A stretch of 64,000 nucleotides of DNA from Flavobacterium daejeonense DSM 17708 (lineage in GTDB: Bacteria; Bacteroidota; Bacteroidia; Flavobacteriales; Flavobacteriaceae), in assembly GCF_000425425.1 (NCBI RefSeq), contig NZ_KE384374.1:84930-148929 (forward strand). Reading direction: 5' to 3'. This document shows, piece after piece, positions 53,128-62,113 of the stretch. Within the stretch, counting starts at the first letter, position 1, and the number at the start of each line of letters is the position of its first letter. Made by a program: the position numbers and the translations under genes. The notes beneath the pieces are model-generated. The model saw nothing but the letters and a program-made list of their open reading frames with translations. It searched no databases and had not been told where the DNA came from.

Positions 53128-54198
53128 TTTGTTTAATAGAAAAACTTCAAAAAGAGCCGTCCAGTTTATATCGGATTTTATTTCAGAGAGTCCTTTATAA
53201 TGTACTAATTCTTCAAGGTTTTTAATAGTAAAAAGGTCTTGTTCGCTAAAAGGGACAAGGCCTTCTTTTTTTAATTTTTGAGCTAAATATTCCTGTTCGT
53301 ATTGTCCCGGAGTAGGTATAAAAAAAGTTTTTTTGTTTAGTTTAGCCAAATCCATAATCGAGGTGTATCCGGAACGACAAAGAATAATTTCACTTTCGTT
53401 TAAGGCTTGTTCCAGTTGGCGGCTGTTCATGAAATTGTAAAAAGTAACATTTTCCAGATGTTCTTTTTTTTGTTCTTTCTCGATAATCCCTTTTACAAAA
53501 AGTACTTTTCCTTTATAAAGTTGGATTTCTTTTTTTAACTTTTCTTCCAATAAACTTCTTTGTGGTTCAGGACCTGAAAGAAGAATCATTAAATCGTATT
53601 TCGTATCCACTTTTTTTAAGTGCATCCTACTCAATGGACCAATATATCTAATGTTGAATTCAGGACGTTTCAGGTGACTTAATTCCCCGGCTAAATTTGG
53701 ATTGCCATTATTATCGGGAACCCAGCATTCGGTATATTTTTTAATAATATTCTGATGCAAAAGACTGCTGAGCCAGGTTGTATTTCCGGTTAAAACATTC
53801 AATTGATGCGTGATAAATACCGAAGGCACATTTTTGTTGTAAATCCCCAGTCTGTTGTCGGAAATGATGCCGTCGATTTCGTATTTACTAATCCATTTTT
53901 TTACCAATCTTTTTTCTTCCAAAATGGCTTCAATCATTCTTGGGCAATTTTTCAAAAGTTTCCATTTGAAGTTTTTAGCGTTTTTGGCATATTCTATTTC
54001 GTAGGAAGGTAATTCGAGGAATTTCAGGTACGGAAATTCTTTTTTTAATAAGTCCAAAGCAATGCCGTCTGAGGCAATAATCGGGATATGATTGTTGTCC
54101 TGTAAGGCTTTAATAATGGGAATACAACGGGTGGCATGTCCCAGTCCCCAGTTGAGTGGTGCTACCAGAATGGTTTTGCTTGGCGTATTTATATTCAT
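53122..54198 (-). CDS. MurG-like glycosyltransferase (GT28-type fold)
   Basis: 358 residues. The N-terminal LVAPLNWGLGHATRCIPII (about 12-30) matches the MurG/GT28 acceptor-side glycine loop. The C-terminal half has the donor-binding pattern LILLSGPEPQRSLLE-like (DLMILLSGPEPQRS) and CRSGYTSIMDLAKLNKKTFFIPTPGQYEQEYLA, the latter strongly GT28-like. The sugar and acceptor are unknown. Single gene, leftward. Confidence 0.85.
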   Translation of the reverse strand: MNINTPSKTILVAPLNWGLGHATRCIPIIKALQDNNHIPIIASDGIALDLLKKEFPYLKFLELPSYEIEYAKNAKNFKWKLLKNCPRMIEAILEEKRLVKKWISKYEIDGIISDNRLGIYNKNVPSVFITHQLNVLTGNTTWLSSLLHQNIIKKYTECWVPDNNGNPNLAGELSHLKRPEFNIRYIGPLSRMHLKKVDTKYDLMILLSGPEPQRSLLEEKLKKEIQLYKGKVLFVKGIIEKEQKKEHLENVTFYNFMNSRQLEQALNESEIILCRSGYTSIMDLAKLNKKTFFIPTPGQYEQEYLAQKLKKEGLVPFSEQDLFTIKNLEELVHYKGLSEIKSDINWTALFEVFLLNKH

Positions 54199-54320
54199 TT
54201 TTTAATCATTTGAATGATAAAAATAGTTAAACAAAATTAGGGAGACAGCCTTTGTTAATTATCAAACTATTAAGTAATTATTTCCAGATGTTTGAAAAGA
54301 TACTGGTTTTATAAAAACAA

Positions 54321-54356
54321 AAAACACTGTTGTTAATTACTAAACAACAGTGTTTT
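54321..54356 (-). terminator. Terminator of the GNAT-lysC operon
   Basis: Perfect 14-base arms (54321-54334 and 54343-54356; core CACTGTTGTT) with an 8-nt loop. On the minus strand it is followed by TTGTTTTTAT, 21 nt after the lysC stop. Confidence 0.9.
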
Positions 54357-54377
54357 TACTATAGAATTTTAAGAAAA

Positions 54378-55631
54378 TTATTCTTTAGTTACAATTTGCA
54401 TGGTTTCAGTTCCTAATTGTTTTAGGAGAACTGTTTTTCCTTCGCTAACAGTTTGAGCAGCAGCGCCATTAAAATGTCTGATAGTGTACAAAGTTACATT
54501 TTCGTTATAACCTACTTTGAATTTTTTAGACAAAATAGCCAATAAGTCTTTGAAGCTACCAAACTTGTCCTCAACGCAAACAGAGAAACTGATGGCAGAG
54601 TTTTGAATCAAATTCACTTTGATTTTGAATTCGTGGAACAAACCAAAAATTTCGCTGATGTTTTCCTCCATGATGAATGAAAAATCGATAGAAGAAAGCG
54701 AAATCAATAACTGATCTCTCTTTACAATAAAACAAGGCATGAATGGTTCAAGAGTTGCTCCTTTGCTTACCACAGTTCCTTTTAATAAAGGATTGATAAA
54801 TGATTTTACGTGCAAAGGAATTTCCTTTTTTTGCAAAGGTTGTAAAGTTTTTGGGTGAATTACCGTTGCTCCGTAAAAAGCTAATTCGATAGCTTCTCTG
54901 TACGAAATTTGATTCAACAAACTCGCATTTTCAAAATACCTTGGATCGGCATTCATAACTCCCGGAACGTCTTTCCAGATAGTAACACTTTCTGCATTTA
55001 AGCAATAAGCAAAAATTGCAGCAGTGTAATCAGAACCTTCACGACCTAAAGTAGTAGTGAAATTATTTTCGTCAGAACCTAAGAAACCTTGTGTAATGTT
55101 CAGACTTTTGGTTTTGATGTTTTTAGAAATGTTGTTTTGAGTCAATTCCCAATCCACTTCGGCATCACGGTAATTGTTGTTGGTTTTGATGTAATTACGA
55201 ACATCAATCCATTGGGTATCGATACCTCTGAAGTTCATATAATGACTCAGGATAGTTGTTGAGATAATTTCTCCCATACTTACAATTTGATCGTACACAA
55301 AGTTGTAATTTGGAGATTTATTATGAGCTAAGAAATATTCTAAATCAGAAAAATGCTCGTTTACCGCAGCAAAAACCGCATGGTTTTCATCTTCGAATAA
55401 GTCTAATAAAATTTGATTGTGGTATTTTTTGATTTCCTGTACCGATGCATTTAATTCTGCCGATTTATCAAAATAATTTTTGATGACTAATTCTAAGGCA
55501 TTAGTAGTTTTTCCCATCGCCGAAACTACTAACAAAACATCTTCATAACCCGCTTTTTGCAAAACGTCGTACACGTTTCTGATTCCGGCAGCATCTTTAA
55601 CAGAAGCACCACCAAATTTAAATACTCTCAT
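54378..55631 (-). CDS. lysC: Monofunctional aspartate kinase
   Basis: It phosphorylates aspartate, the first step toward lysine, threonine and methionine. The 417 residues start MRVFKFGGASVKDA with the KFGGAS substrate motif (5-10). The kinase domain has TTLGREGSDYTAAIFAYCL and VWKDVPGVMNADPRYF-like TIWKDVPGVMNADPR; the C-terminal ~130 residues read as ACT-type regulatory domains (LISLSSIDFSFI, VNLIQNSAISFSVCVED). No homoserine dehydrogenase is fused. It starts 12 nt after the GNAT stop. Confidence 0.95.
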   Translation of the reverse strand: MRVFKFGGASVKDAAGIRNVYDVLQKAGYEDVLLVVSAMGKTTNALELVIKNYFDKSAELNASVQEIKKYHNQILLDLFEDENHAVFAAVNEHFSDLEYFLAHNKSPNYNFVYDQIVSMGEIISTTILSHYMNFRGIDTQWIDVRNYIKTNNNYRDAEVDWELTQNNISKNIKTKSLNITQGFLGSDENNFTTTLGREGSDYTAAIFAYCLNAESVTIWKDVPGVMNADPRYFENASLLNQISYREAIELAFYGATVIHPKTLQPLQKKEIPLHVKSFINPLLKGTVVSKGATLEPFMPCFIVKRDQLLISLSSIDFSFIMEENISEIFGLFHEFKIKVNLIQNSAISFSVCVEDKFGSFKDLLAILSKKFKVGYNENVTLYTIRHFNGAAAQTVSEGKTVLLKQLGTETMQIVTKE

Positions 55632-55643
55632 ATTTTATTTTTT

Positions 55644-56144
55644 CTAATATTGTTTTAATCTGTTTTCTATAAAATCGGCAATTCCTGCTTCATCCATTTG
55701 GGCAACATGCCATTCTTTTAATACTTTGGCGCCTGTTTTTTCATAAAAATCAATTGCCGGAGTATTCCAGTCCAGTACGTTCCAGTCAATTCTTTTTACG
55801 TTGTCTCTTTGCGCCTGTTTCATAATTTCAGAATAAAGCGCATAACCAATTCCCTGACCTCTTCGGTCGTGTTTTACTACTAAATCCTCCAGATGGATTA
55901 TTTTTCCTTTCCAGGTAGAATAACGATAGTAGTAGAAAGCGATGCCTGCAATTTCTTTGTTGTTACTGTCCGAATCTGTTTCGGCTACAAAAACGTGAAA
56001 TAGTGGTTGTTCACCAAAACCATCTCGGATTAAATCTTCCACAGTTATGATAACTGCATCGGGCTCTTTTTCAAAATCAGCTAATTCCTGAATTAACTTA
56101 AGAACGGACGCCATATCTTCTTTTTGACCAACTCTAATATTCAT
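55644..56144 (-). CDS. GNAT family N-acetyltransferase
   Basis: 166 residues of the GCN5-related fold. The acetyl-CoA loop is DRRGQGIGYALYSEIM (about 92-107), preceded by the strand LEDLVVKHD and followed by the helix and WNTPAIDFYEKTGA. This is close to the diamine (spermidine/thialysine-type) acetyltransferase branch. The substrate cannot be fixed. It lies upstream of lysC in the same operon. Confidence 0.9.
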   Translation of the reverse strand: MNIRVGQKEDMASVLKLIQELADFEKEPDAVIITVEDLIRDGFGEQPLFHVFVAETDSDSNNKEIAGIAFYYYRYSTWKGKIIHLEDLVVKHDRRGQGIGYALYSEIMKQAQRDNVKRIDWNVLDWNTPAIDFYEKTGAKVLKEWHVAQMDEAGIADFIENRLKQY

Positions 56145-56251
56145 AGATTCGTATTTTTTGGTTTAAAAATTTAACAATATGGCTTTTTGAAATTCTTTGG
56201 AACTGAAAATTATTAGCAAATATACAATACTGGAAAACTAAGTAAGTTTTA

Positions 56252-56283
56252 TTGAATCATTATCACAAAAAAAACGATATTTG
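56252..56283 (+). promoter_or_regulatory. Possible promoter of fbp
   Basis: TTG at 56252-56254, 21-nt spacer, GATATTTG at 56276-56283 (one mismatch). The fbp ATG follows 32 nt later. Confidence 0.4.
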
Positions 56284-56315
56284 TTACTTCAAATTTAAAT
56301 TATATCGATTTCGTA

Positions 56316-57329
56316 ATGGAAGAAAGATCAACCACCTTAGGAGAATTTATTATTGACAATCAAAAATCATTTCAGTATTCATCCGGAGAATTATCCCGAA
56401 TTATTAATTCCATTCGTCTTGCAGCCAAAGTTGTAAGTTACAAAGTGAACAAAGCAGGATTAGTAGATATAACCGGAGCTGCCGGAGAAACGAATATTCA
56501 GGGTGAAGACCAACAAAAATTAGATGTGTATGCGAATGAAGTTTTTATTCAGACTTTAAAAAATCGCGAAATTGTTTGTGGAATTGCTTCCGAGGAAAAT
56601 GATGAATTTATTACCGTTGAAGGTAAAGATAAAGGGCATAAAAATAAATATGTGGTTTTGATGGATCCTTTGGACGGATCTTCCAATATTGATGTAAATG
56701 TTTCGGTGGGAACTGTTTTTTCGGTGTATCGAAGAATCACTCCAATAGGGACTCCGGTAACTCTGGAAGATTTTCTACAACCGGGAACCATGCAGGTAGC
56801 CGCAGGCTATGTGATTTACGGAACATCAACCATGCTGGTTTATACTACAGGTGACGGCGTTAATGGTTTTACTTTAAATCCGGCTATTGGTACTTTTTAC
56901 CTTTCACATCCAAATATGAAATTTGCTCCTGACGGACATATTTATTCTATCAACGAAGGACATTATTTTCAGTTTCCGCAGGGAGTGAAAGATTATATCA
57001 AATATTGTCAGGCCGAAGAAGGAGATCGTCCTTATACTTCCAGATACATAGGAAGTTTGGTTTCGGATATTCACCGAAATATGATTAAAGGAGGAATTTA
57101 TATTTATCCAACAAGTTCTAAAGCGCCTAAAGGGAAATTGCGATTGCTTTATGAATGTAATCCGATGGCGTTTATTGCTGAACAGGCCGGAGGAAAAGCC
57201 TCAGATGGTTTTGGAAGAATTATGGAGATTAAACCGAAAGAATTGCACGAACGCGTGTCGTTTTTCTGCGGAAGTTACAATATGGTGGCTAAGGCGGAAG
57301 AATTTATGCTTAATGCGTCAAAAAAATAA
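56316..57329 (+). CDS. fbp: Class I fructose-1,6-bisphosphatase
   Basis: A gluconeogenic enzyme removing the 1-phosphate of fructose 1,6-bisphosphate. The 337 residues carry the metal-binding motif MDPLDGSSNID (Asp117, Asp120 and neighbours), preceded by the EE pair in GIASEEND and followed by RYIGSLVSDIHRNMIKGGIYIYP and LLYECNPMAFIAEQAGG, all class I hallmarks. Single-gene unit with a strong terminator. Confidence 0.96.
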   Translation: MEERSTTLGEFIIDNQKSFQYSSGELSRIINSIRLAAKVVSYKVNKAGLVDITGAAGETNIQGEDQQKLDVYANEVFIQTLKNREIVCGIASEENDEFITVEGKDKGHKNKYVVLMDPLDGSSNIDVNVSVGTVFSVYRRITPIGTPVTLEDFLQPGTMQVAAGYVIYGTSTMLVYTTGDGVNGFTLNPAIGTFYLSHPNMKFAPDGHIYSINEGHYFQFPQGVKDYIKYCQAEEGDRPYTSRYIGSLVSDIHRNMIKGGIYIYPTSSKAPKGKLRLLYECNPMAFIAEQAGGKASDGFGRIMEIKPKELHERVSFFCGSYNMVAKAEEFMLNASKK

Positions 57330-57346
57330 TGTAATTTTTTACCAAT

Positions 57347-57381
57347 AAAAAAAGCTCTTGATTTTTTCAAGAGCTTTTTTT
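57347..57381. terminator. Bidirectional terminator between fbp and the TerB-like gene
   Basis: Perfect 15-base arms (57347-57361 and 57367-57381; core AGCTCTTGA) around TTTTT, with flanking A and T runs. Confidence 0.92.
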
Positions 57382-57402
57382 GTATATCTAAAAATAGTCT
57401 GA

Positions 57403-57834
57403 TTATTTGTGCATGTTTTGCATTTCGTAAGCAAAAGTGTCAAAATCTACTTTTTTATCTACTAATGACAAAGCTTTTCCAATGATGTAATTCACATTAC
57501 TTGGAGTGAATCCTAAACCAATAGCAATTTTTTTCAAAAGTGTTTCCTGTTTGTCTCCTAATTGATGGTCAACGTGAACCATTCTGGCTAAATCGTATAG
57601 ACGCTCCAGTCTTTGAGAATATAAATAAGGAGGATTGATTGGGTGGATTGTTGGGTTTTCTAAAATTTCCTCATATTCTGAAGTTGAAATTTCAAGTTTT
57701 GTAGCTAATTTGTCCAAGAAGCTTTTCTCTTCGTTTGAAACAATACCATCAGCTAAAGCAACACGAACAATCGCAGAAAAATGCCCCTTATTTCTTTGTT
57801 TAAATTCGCTATCAAATAAATCTGAAAATGACAT
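57403..57834 (-). CDS. TerB-like tellurite-resistance domain protein
   Basis: 143 residues, all helical. The TerB-type acidic motif VRVALADGIVSNEEKSFLDKLA (about 24-45) and the second DHQLGDKQETLLKKIAIGLGF segment match the TerB/DjlA-like fold, which binds metal. Such single-domain proteins are widespread in Bacteroidota; their role in tellurite resistance is not implied. No other ter gene is nearby. Confidence 0.85.
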   Translation of the reverse strand: MSFSDLFDSEFKQRNKGHFSAIVRVALADGIVSNEEKSFLDKLATKLEISTSEYEEILENPTIHPINPPYLYSQRLERLYDLARMVHVDHQLGDKQETLLKKIAIGLGFTPSNVNYIIGKALSLVDKKVDFDTFAYEMQNMHK

Positions 57835-58015
57835 AATTATTGTATTTTTTTATTCGGCAAATATAATTCAATTTTTAAATTATTAATTTTCTTTTGTGAA
57901 ATTATTTAAGGTAAATACAGTACGGCAGGAAATTATTCATAAGGAATTAACTGATTGAATTGAGGAGTTTCAAAATTAATCGTAAGTTTACATCCCTTAT
58001 CAATATATAATACCT

Positions 58016-58612
58016 ATGATGTCCCAATTTTTAATCTATTTTCAATTAGGATTAAAACATATTTTAAATATCTATTCCTACGATCATATTCTGTTTTTAA
58101 TTGCACTTGTAATACCGTTAGCATTCAAAGACTGGAAACGAATTTTAATATTGGTAACTTCTTTCACGTTAGGGCATACCATTGCTTTGTTGCTAACATT
58201 GTACGGAATTATTACGGTAAAAGTGGCTGTGGTTGAATTGCTTATTCCGATAACTATTTTAATTGTGGCTTTGTTTCATCTTTTTACGGCCGGGAAATCG
58301 GGAAAAAAGGAAAGTATCAATCTGGTTTTCTTTGTGACGCTTTTCTTTGGGATTATTCATGGTTTAGGGTTTTTAAATTATTTTAAAAAAATACATCACG
58401 GAACTTCAACTTCAAAATTGTTGGCGATTTTAGAATCGGCTTTAGGAATCGAAGCGGGGCAATTAGTTGTTGTTTTAGTAGTTTTAATTTTGGCTTATAT
58501 TGTTCAGACTGTTTTTAGATTTTCAAAAAGAGATTGGACTTTAGTGATGTCGGCATTTATTATTGGAGTAGTTTTGCCAATTATTTTAGGTAATGAAATT
58601 TGGTTACGATAG
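58016..58612 (+). CDS. HupE/UreJ family membrane protein
   Basis: 198 residues with about six helices. The family motif is visible as LGLKHILNIYSYDHILFLIAL (His and Asp pair), FTLGHTIALLLTLYG and FGIIHGLGFLNYF, where buried His residues likely bind a metal. HupE/UreJ proteins are nickel/cobalt permease-like; no urease or hydrogenase gene is nearby, so the ion is unknown. A second ATG at 58019 is possible. The dCMP deaminase gene begins 3 nt later. Confidence 0.85.
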   Translation: MMSQFLIYFQLGLKHILNIYSYDHILFLIALVIPLAFKDWKRILILVTSFTLGHTIALLLTLYGIITVKVAVVELLIPITILIVALFHLFTAGKSGKKESINLVFFVTLFFGIIHGLGFLNYFKKIHHGTSTSKLLAILESALGIEAGQLVVVLVVLILAYIVQTVFRFSKRDWTLVMSAFIIGVVLPIILGNEIWLR

Positions 58613-58615
58613 ATT

Positions 58616-59047
58616 ATGGAAGAAAAAAAATTAAATAAATACGATAAGGCTTATTTGCGCATAGCCAAAGAATGGGGGCAATTATCTTATTGTAAACGTA
58701 AGCAGGTTGGAGCCATTATTGTAAAAGACCGAATGATTATTTCGGATGGATATAATGGAACGCCAACCGGATTTGATAATTGTTGCGAAGACGACGAAGG
58801 ATTGACCCGTTGGGATGTGTTGCATGCCGAAGCTAATGCAATTCTAAAAGTAGCCCGCTCTACACAATCCTGTGAAGGAGCGACTCTGTATATTACGCTT
58901 TCTCCTTGTAAAGAATGTAGTAAATTGATTCATCAATCCGGAATAAAAAGAGTGGTCTATCAAAACGGTTATCGCGATGATTCCGGAATTCAGTTTTTGA
59001 AAAAGGCAGGAGTGATTATCGAACATATTCCTGATTCAGAGGATTAA
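58616..59047 (+). CDS. dCMP/cytidine deaminase family protein (ComEB-like)
   Basis: A 143-residue zinc deaminase. The zinc/catalytic motif HAEANAIL (His70, Glu72) and the Cys pair PCKEC (Cys98, Cys101) are complete. NGTPTGFDNCCEDD before it is characteristic of dCMP deaminases, which supply dUMP for thymidylate synthesis. The stop overlaps the next ATG by one base (TAATG), indicating coupled translation with the S41 protease. Confidence 0.94.
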   Translation: MEEKKLNKYDKAYLRIAKEWGQLSYCKRKQVGAIIVKDRMIISDGYNGTPTGFDNCCEDDEGLTRWDVLHAEANAILKVARSTQSCEGATLYITLSPCKECSKLIHQSGIKRVVYQNGYRDDSGIQFLKKAGVIIEHIPDSED

Positions 59048-60621
59048 TGAAAATAAATTACAAATACATTCCCGTTTATGTTAGTATTATCCTTTCTATT
59101 GGAATACTAATAGGCGGATTTTTGGATTTCTCGAATCAAAATCAGTTTTCAAATAATAAAGGTTCTAAGGCTAAACTTAATCAATTAATCGATTTTATCA
59201 ATAATGAATATGTTGATGAATTGAATACCGATTCGATTGTTAATAAAACCGTCGATAATATTCTGGCGCAGCTCGATCCGCATTCTGTTTATATTCCGGC
59301 AAGTGAACAGGCAGAAGTTGCCGAGAACATGAAAGGTGATTTTGTGGGTATCGGAGTTCGGTTTTATGTCTATAAAGATACGGTTGCGGTGGTAGAGCCA
59401 ATGGAAAATGGTCCTTCGGCGAATGCAGGAATTAAATCAGGAGACCGAATTTTATATGCAGACGGCGCAAAGTTATTTGGACGAAAACTGCCTGCAGATT
59501 CATTGTTTGCTAAATTTAAAGGAGAAGAAGGTTCTCGGGTGGTGCTTACTGTTTACAGGAAATCAGAAAAAAAGAAAATAAATTTTACAATCAGGAGAGG
59601 AGTTATTCCGTTAAAAAGCGTCGATATTGGGTTGATGCTGAATCCTGCTACGGCATATATTAAAATCAATCGATTTTCCGAAACTACGTATAAAGAGTTT
59701 AAAACCAATTTGACCCGATTGAAAAAATTGGGCGCGAAATCCCTGATTATCGATTTGCGCGATAATGGTGGCGGTTATATGGAAGAAGCTATTGCGATTG
59801 CCGATGAGTTGTTGTCGAATAAAAAGCTGATTGTTTTTACTAAGAATAAAAGAGGGAAAATCGATAAAACCTATGCCACCGAAAAAGGCGATTTTGAAAC
59901 AGGGAAAATAACCGTTTTAATTAATGAAAATACGGCTTCGGCCAGTGAAATTTTGGCGGGAGCTATCCAGGATAATGATCGGGGAACTATTGTTGGCCGA
60001 CGTTCTTTTGGGAAAGGTTTAGTGCAGCGCGAAATGGATTTTGAGGACGGATCGGCGGTGCGATTGACCGTAGCCCGTTATTATACGCCTACAGGAAGAT
60101 CGATTCAAAAGCCTTATGTTAAAGGTGCGGAACAGTATTTTAAAGAATCGGAGTTGCGTTTTAAAAACGGAGAGCTGTATGAGAAAGATAGTATTAAAGT
60201 GGATGACAGTTTGAAATTTAAAACACCAAAAGGCAGGGTTGTGTATGGCGGTGGCGGAATTGTTCCGGATATTTTTGTGCCGCTCGAATTTGAAAATGCC
60301 GATGAAGCTACCGTTTTTTTAATGGAATCCGGAATTTTGGGGAATTTTGTTTTTGAACAATTGGATAAGAAAGGAGCTGCTTTTAAAGGACTTTCTTTTG
60401 AACAATTTTTGAGGAAAATGAATGCCACAGATGAATATTTTGATGTTTTTAATGGGTTTCTCTCAAAACATGTGTCCGGAATTCAGTTGGAGAAAAGTAA
60501 GGCAGTTGTAAAACGCTATTTAAATGCAGAATTTGCAAGGCAATTGTATGGCGAAAAAGCCTATTATGACATTGTGTTAAAAGAAGATGTGATGATCAAA
60601 AAGGTTTTAAATAAAAAATAA
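59047..60621 (+). CDS. S41 family C-terminal processing peptidase (CtpA/Prc-like)
   Basis: 524 residues: an N-terminal membrane anchor (about 7-26), a helical segment, a PDZ domain (about 95-180: FVGIGVRFYVYKDTVAVVEPMENGPSANAGIKSGDRIL), then the S41 catalytic core. The Ser-Lys dyad is Ser298 (NTASASE) and Lys323 (RSFGKGLVQ), 25 residues apart as in E. coli Prc. IIDLRDNGGGYMEEA is the family core. It acts in the periplasm on protein C-termini. Cotranscribed with the HupE-like and deaminase genes. Confidence 0.94.
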   Translation: MKINYKYIPVYVSIILSIGILIGGFLDFSNQNQFSNNKGSKAKLNQLIDFINNEYVDELNTDSIVNKTVDNILAQLDPHSVYIPASEQAEVAENMKGDFVGIGVRFYVYKDTVAVVEPMENGPSANAGIKSGDRILYADGAKLFGRKLPADSLFAKFKGEEGSRVVLTVYRKSEKKKINFTIRRGVIPLKSVDIGLMLNPATAYIKINRFSETTYKEFKTNLTRLKKLGAKSLIIDLRDNGGGYMEEAIAIADELLSNKKLIVFTKNKRGKIDKTYATEKGDFETGKITVLINENTASASEILAGAIQDNDRGTIVGRRSFGKGLVQREMDFEDGSAVRLTVARYYTPTGRSIQKPYVKGAEQYFKESELRFKNGELYEKDSIKVDDSLKFKTPKGRVVYGGGGIVPDIFVPLEFENADEATVFLMESGILGNFVFEQLDKKGAAFKGLSFEQFLRKMNATDEYFDVFNGFLSKHVSGIQLEKSKAVVKRYLNAEFARQLYGEKAYYDIVLKEDVMIKKVLNKK

Positions 60622-60637
60622 CCCGGTAGCTATCGGG
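60622..60637 (+). repeat. Short palindrome after the S41 gene
   Basis: CCCGGTAGCTATCGGG, whose reverse complement resembles the hairpin after leuS (CCCGATAGCTGTCGGG). The two appear to be members of one repeat family. Confidence 0.5.
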
Positions 60638-60646
60638 ACGAGAACC

Positions 60647-60741
60647 GTTTTTAATGAAATTTTTCTTGTTCTCGATACGATTTTCTTCCCGAGGCTTCGG
60701 GAGAAAATCACTCGAACTGACGAAAAATTATCATTAAAAAC
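60647..60741. repeat. Complex nested palindrome
   Basis: Outer arms GTTTTTAATGA (60647-60657) and TCATTAAAAAC (60731-60741), middle arms TTTTTC/GAAAAA, and an inner hairpin 60679-60709 centred on CCCGAGGCTTCGGG. A single RNA or DNA strand could fold into a long branched stem. The inner core also occurs inside leuS. It lies between the S41 protease and a lipoprotein gene. Confidence 0.8.
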
Positions 60742-60783
60742 TAATTTCACCCAACGGGTTAAAAAAATAATAAATTTATAATT

Positions 60784-61092
60784 ATGAAAAAGATTGCGAT
60801 TGGTTTTCTAACGGGTTTGATGGCTGTTTTTCTTTCTTGTGCTGCTGTGAAAGATAAAAATACAGTTTCAGGAAAAGTGGAATCTGTTAAGAATGATAAA
60901 GATGGTTTTACGGCAAAAGTGAAGACGGCTAAAAACGAAATTTATTGGGCTACAATCAGCATTGTGAATGTTGGCGGACCTCAAAATTATAAATCATTGA
61001 AAGAAGGCGAAGAGGTAACCTTAAAAGGAGAAATCTGGAAAATGGGTTCAGAGAAACATATTAAAGTAACAGAGATAGTTTCGGTAAAGTAA
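60784..61092 (+). CDS. Small lipoprotein of unknown function
   Basis: 102 residues: a lipoprotein signal with lipobox FLSC (Cys19), then a ~75-residue beta-rich domain (VSGKVESVKNDKDGFTAKVKT...IYWATISIVNVGG...EGEEVTLKGEIWKMG...HIKVTEIVSV) that could be an OB-like fold. I do not recognise a named family. It has no operon partner; the nested palindrome lies upstream. Confidence 0.8.
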   Translation: MKKIAIGFLTGLMAVFLSCAAVKDKNTVSGKVESVKNDKDGFTAKVKTAKNEIYWATISIVNVGGPQNYKSLKEGEEVTLKGEIWKMGSEKHIKVTEIVSVK

Positions 61093-61112
61093 AAAATAAA
61101 CATAAATTTTTA

Positions 61113-61176
61113 AAACCATTATAGGATTAAGTTTATTAAGCTTCAAAGTTAAATTTCCTTAATCCCTTAATGGTTT
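61113..61176. terminator. Bidirectional terminator between lipoprotein and oxidoreductase genes
   Basis: Nested arms AAACCATTA (61113-61121)/TAATGGTTT (61168-61176) and GGATTAAG/CTTAATCC, with T-rich DNA on both sides. It fits the convergent genes on each side. Confidence 0.7.
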
Positions 61177-61181
61177 AATTT

Positions 61182-61787
61182 TTATCGAATACTGTCGTGA
61201 GAGTGAGTTTGTACGCCGTTATTCCATAAAGTAAGAATATCAGTGGCAACGGCAGCACCACTTCCGGCGGCAATGGCTAGTTGACTTCTCCATCCGGCTA
61301 AAGTTCCGATTACATAAATGCCTTCGGTAACCAGATGATCAGTGTTTTTTAATTGGATGCGTTCTTTTTCAGGCAACGCTTTTTGATGTGGGATAACATA
61401 TTGCATCAGTCCTTCAATGGCAAATGTATTTGCTGAACCAATACCGATTACAATAGCTTTTGTTTTGTAGCTGTTTTTATTGGTAATAACATTAAAATTT
61501 GGTGCTTTACCTTCTATACGCACTACCTTTTCGTTGTGAATTTGTATAATGTGCGGGTAACTTTGGTTTAAATGCTCGATACTTTCGTTAAGTATTTCTG
61601 AACCCAGTTTGCCAGCGGGAATCCCGTAAGCATTATTAAACAGCGCATCCTGAAGTGAGGAGGATTTTTGATGTGAAAAAATACCGATTTTTTTATCAGA
61701 CATGAATTTTTTGTCTTTGGCAGAGCCAAGTACTAAAGCACACGATACCCCTGAAACGCCACCACCTATAATTAATACGTCAAACAT
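61182..61787 (-). CDS. Short FAD-binding oxidoreductase, thioredoxin-reductase-like
   Basis: 201 residues. It starts FDVLIIGGGVSGVSCALVL, the FAD-binding glycine loop, and ends with EGIYVIGTLAGWRSQLAIAAGSGAAVA, the second FAD motif of thioredoxin-reductase-like enzymes. The central NAD(P)H domain and the redox CxxC of TrxR are missing, so it is not a standard TrxR. It could be a natural short FAD protein; the frame itself is intact. It starts 3 nt after the small membrane protein gene. Confidence 0.8.
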   Translation of the reverse strand: MFDVLIIGGGVSGVSCALVLGSAKDKKFMSDKKIGIFSHQKSSSLQDALFNNAYGIPAGKLGSEILNESIEHLNQSYPHIIQIHNEKVVRIEGKAPNFNVITNKNSYKTKAIVIGIGSANTFAIEGLMQYVIPHQKALPEKERIQLKNTDHLVTEGIYVIGTLAGWRSQLAIAAGSGAAVATDILTLWNNGVQTHSHDSIR

Positions 61788-61790
61788 AAA

Positions 61791-61994
61791 TTATAGTTTG
61801 TCGTTCATTTTGTCTTCAATTCTTTTCGACATTCTAAAAATGATTAGAATCAGGATGGCGCAACAAGAAGCGGCAATTCCAATAAAAGCTACTGCGTTAT
61901 CTCCTCCGAATAGATTGCTGAAATCTAATTGAGTAATGTTGAAGATGACAAGTGCTGCGGCCAGAAACACTAAGATGTTAGTAAAAATTTTCAT
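61791..61994 (-). CDS. Small two-helix membrane protein
   Basis: 67 residues: helix 1 (about 3-23), a short loop (DFSNLFGGDN), helix 2 (about 33-53) and a charged C-terminal tail (RMSKRIEDKMNDKL). No family recognised. It is 3 nt upstream of the short FAD protein and probably cotranscribed. Confidence 0.7.
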   Translation of the reverse strand: MKIFTNILVFLAAALVIFNITQLDFSNLFGGDNAVAFIGIAASCCAILILIIFRMSKRIEDKMNDKL

Positions 61995-62113
61995 GATATT
62001 TATTTTGACATGTAATTAAAAAAATCTGTTTAAGAAAGAAAGAAATTCTTTACTCTGGATTCCAGATTGTTTTTACAGGCTAAATTATTGGGGTAAAATT
62101 ATAAAAAAAACGT

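Noticed and set aside
57403..57834. Tellurite-resistance island
   Set aside because: Only a lone TerB-like domain is present; no terA, terC, terD or terZ neighbours.
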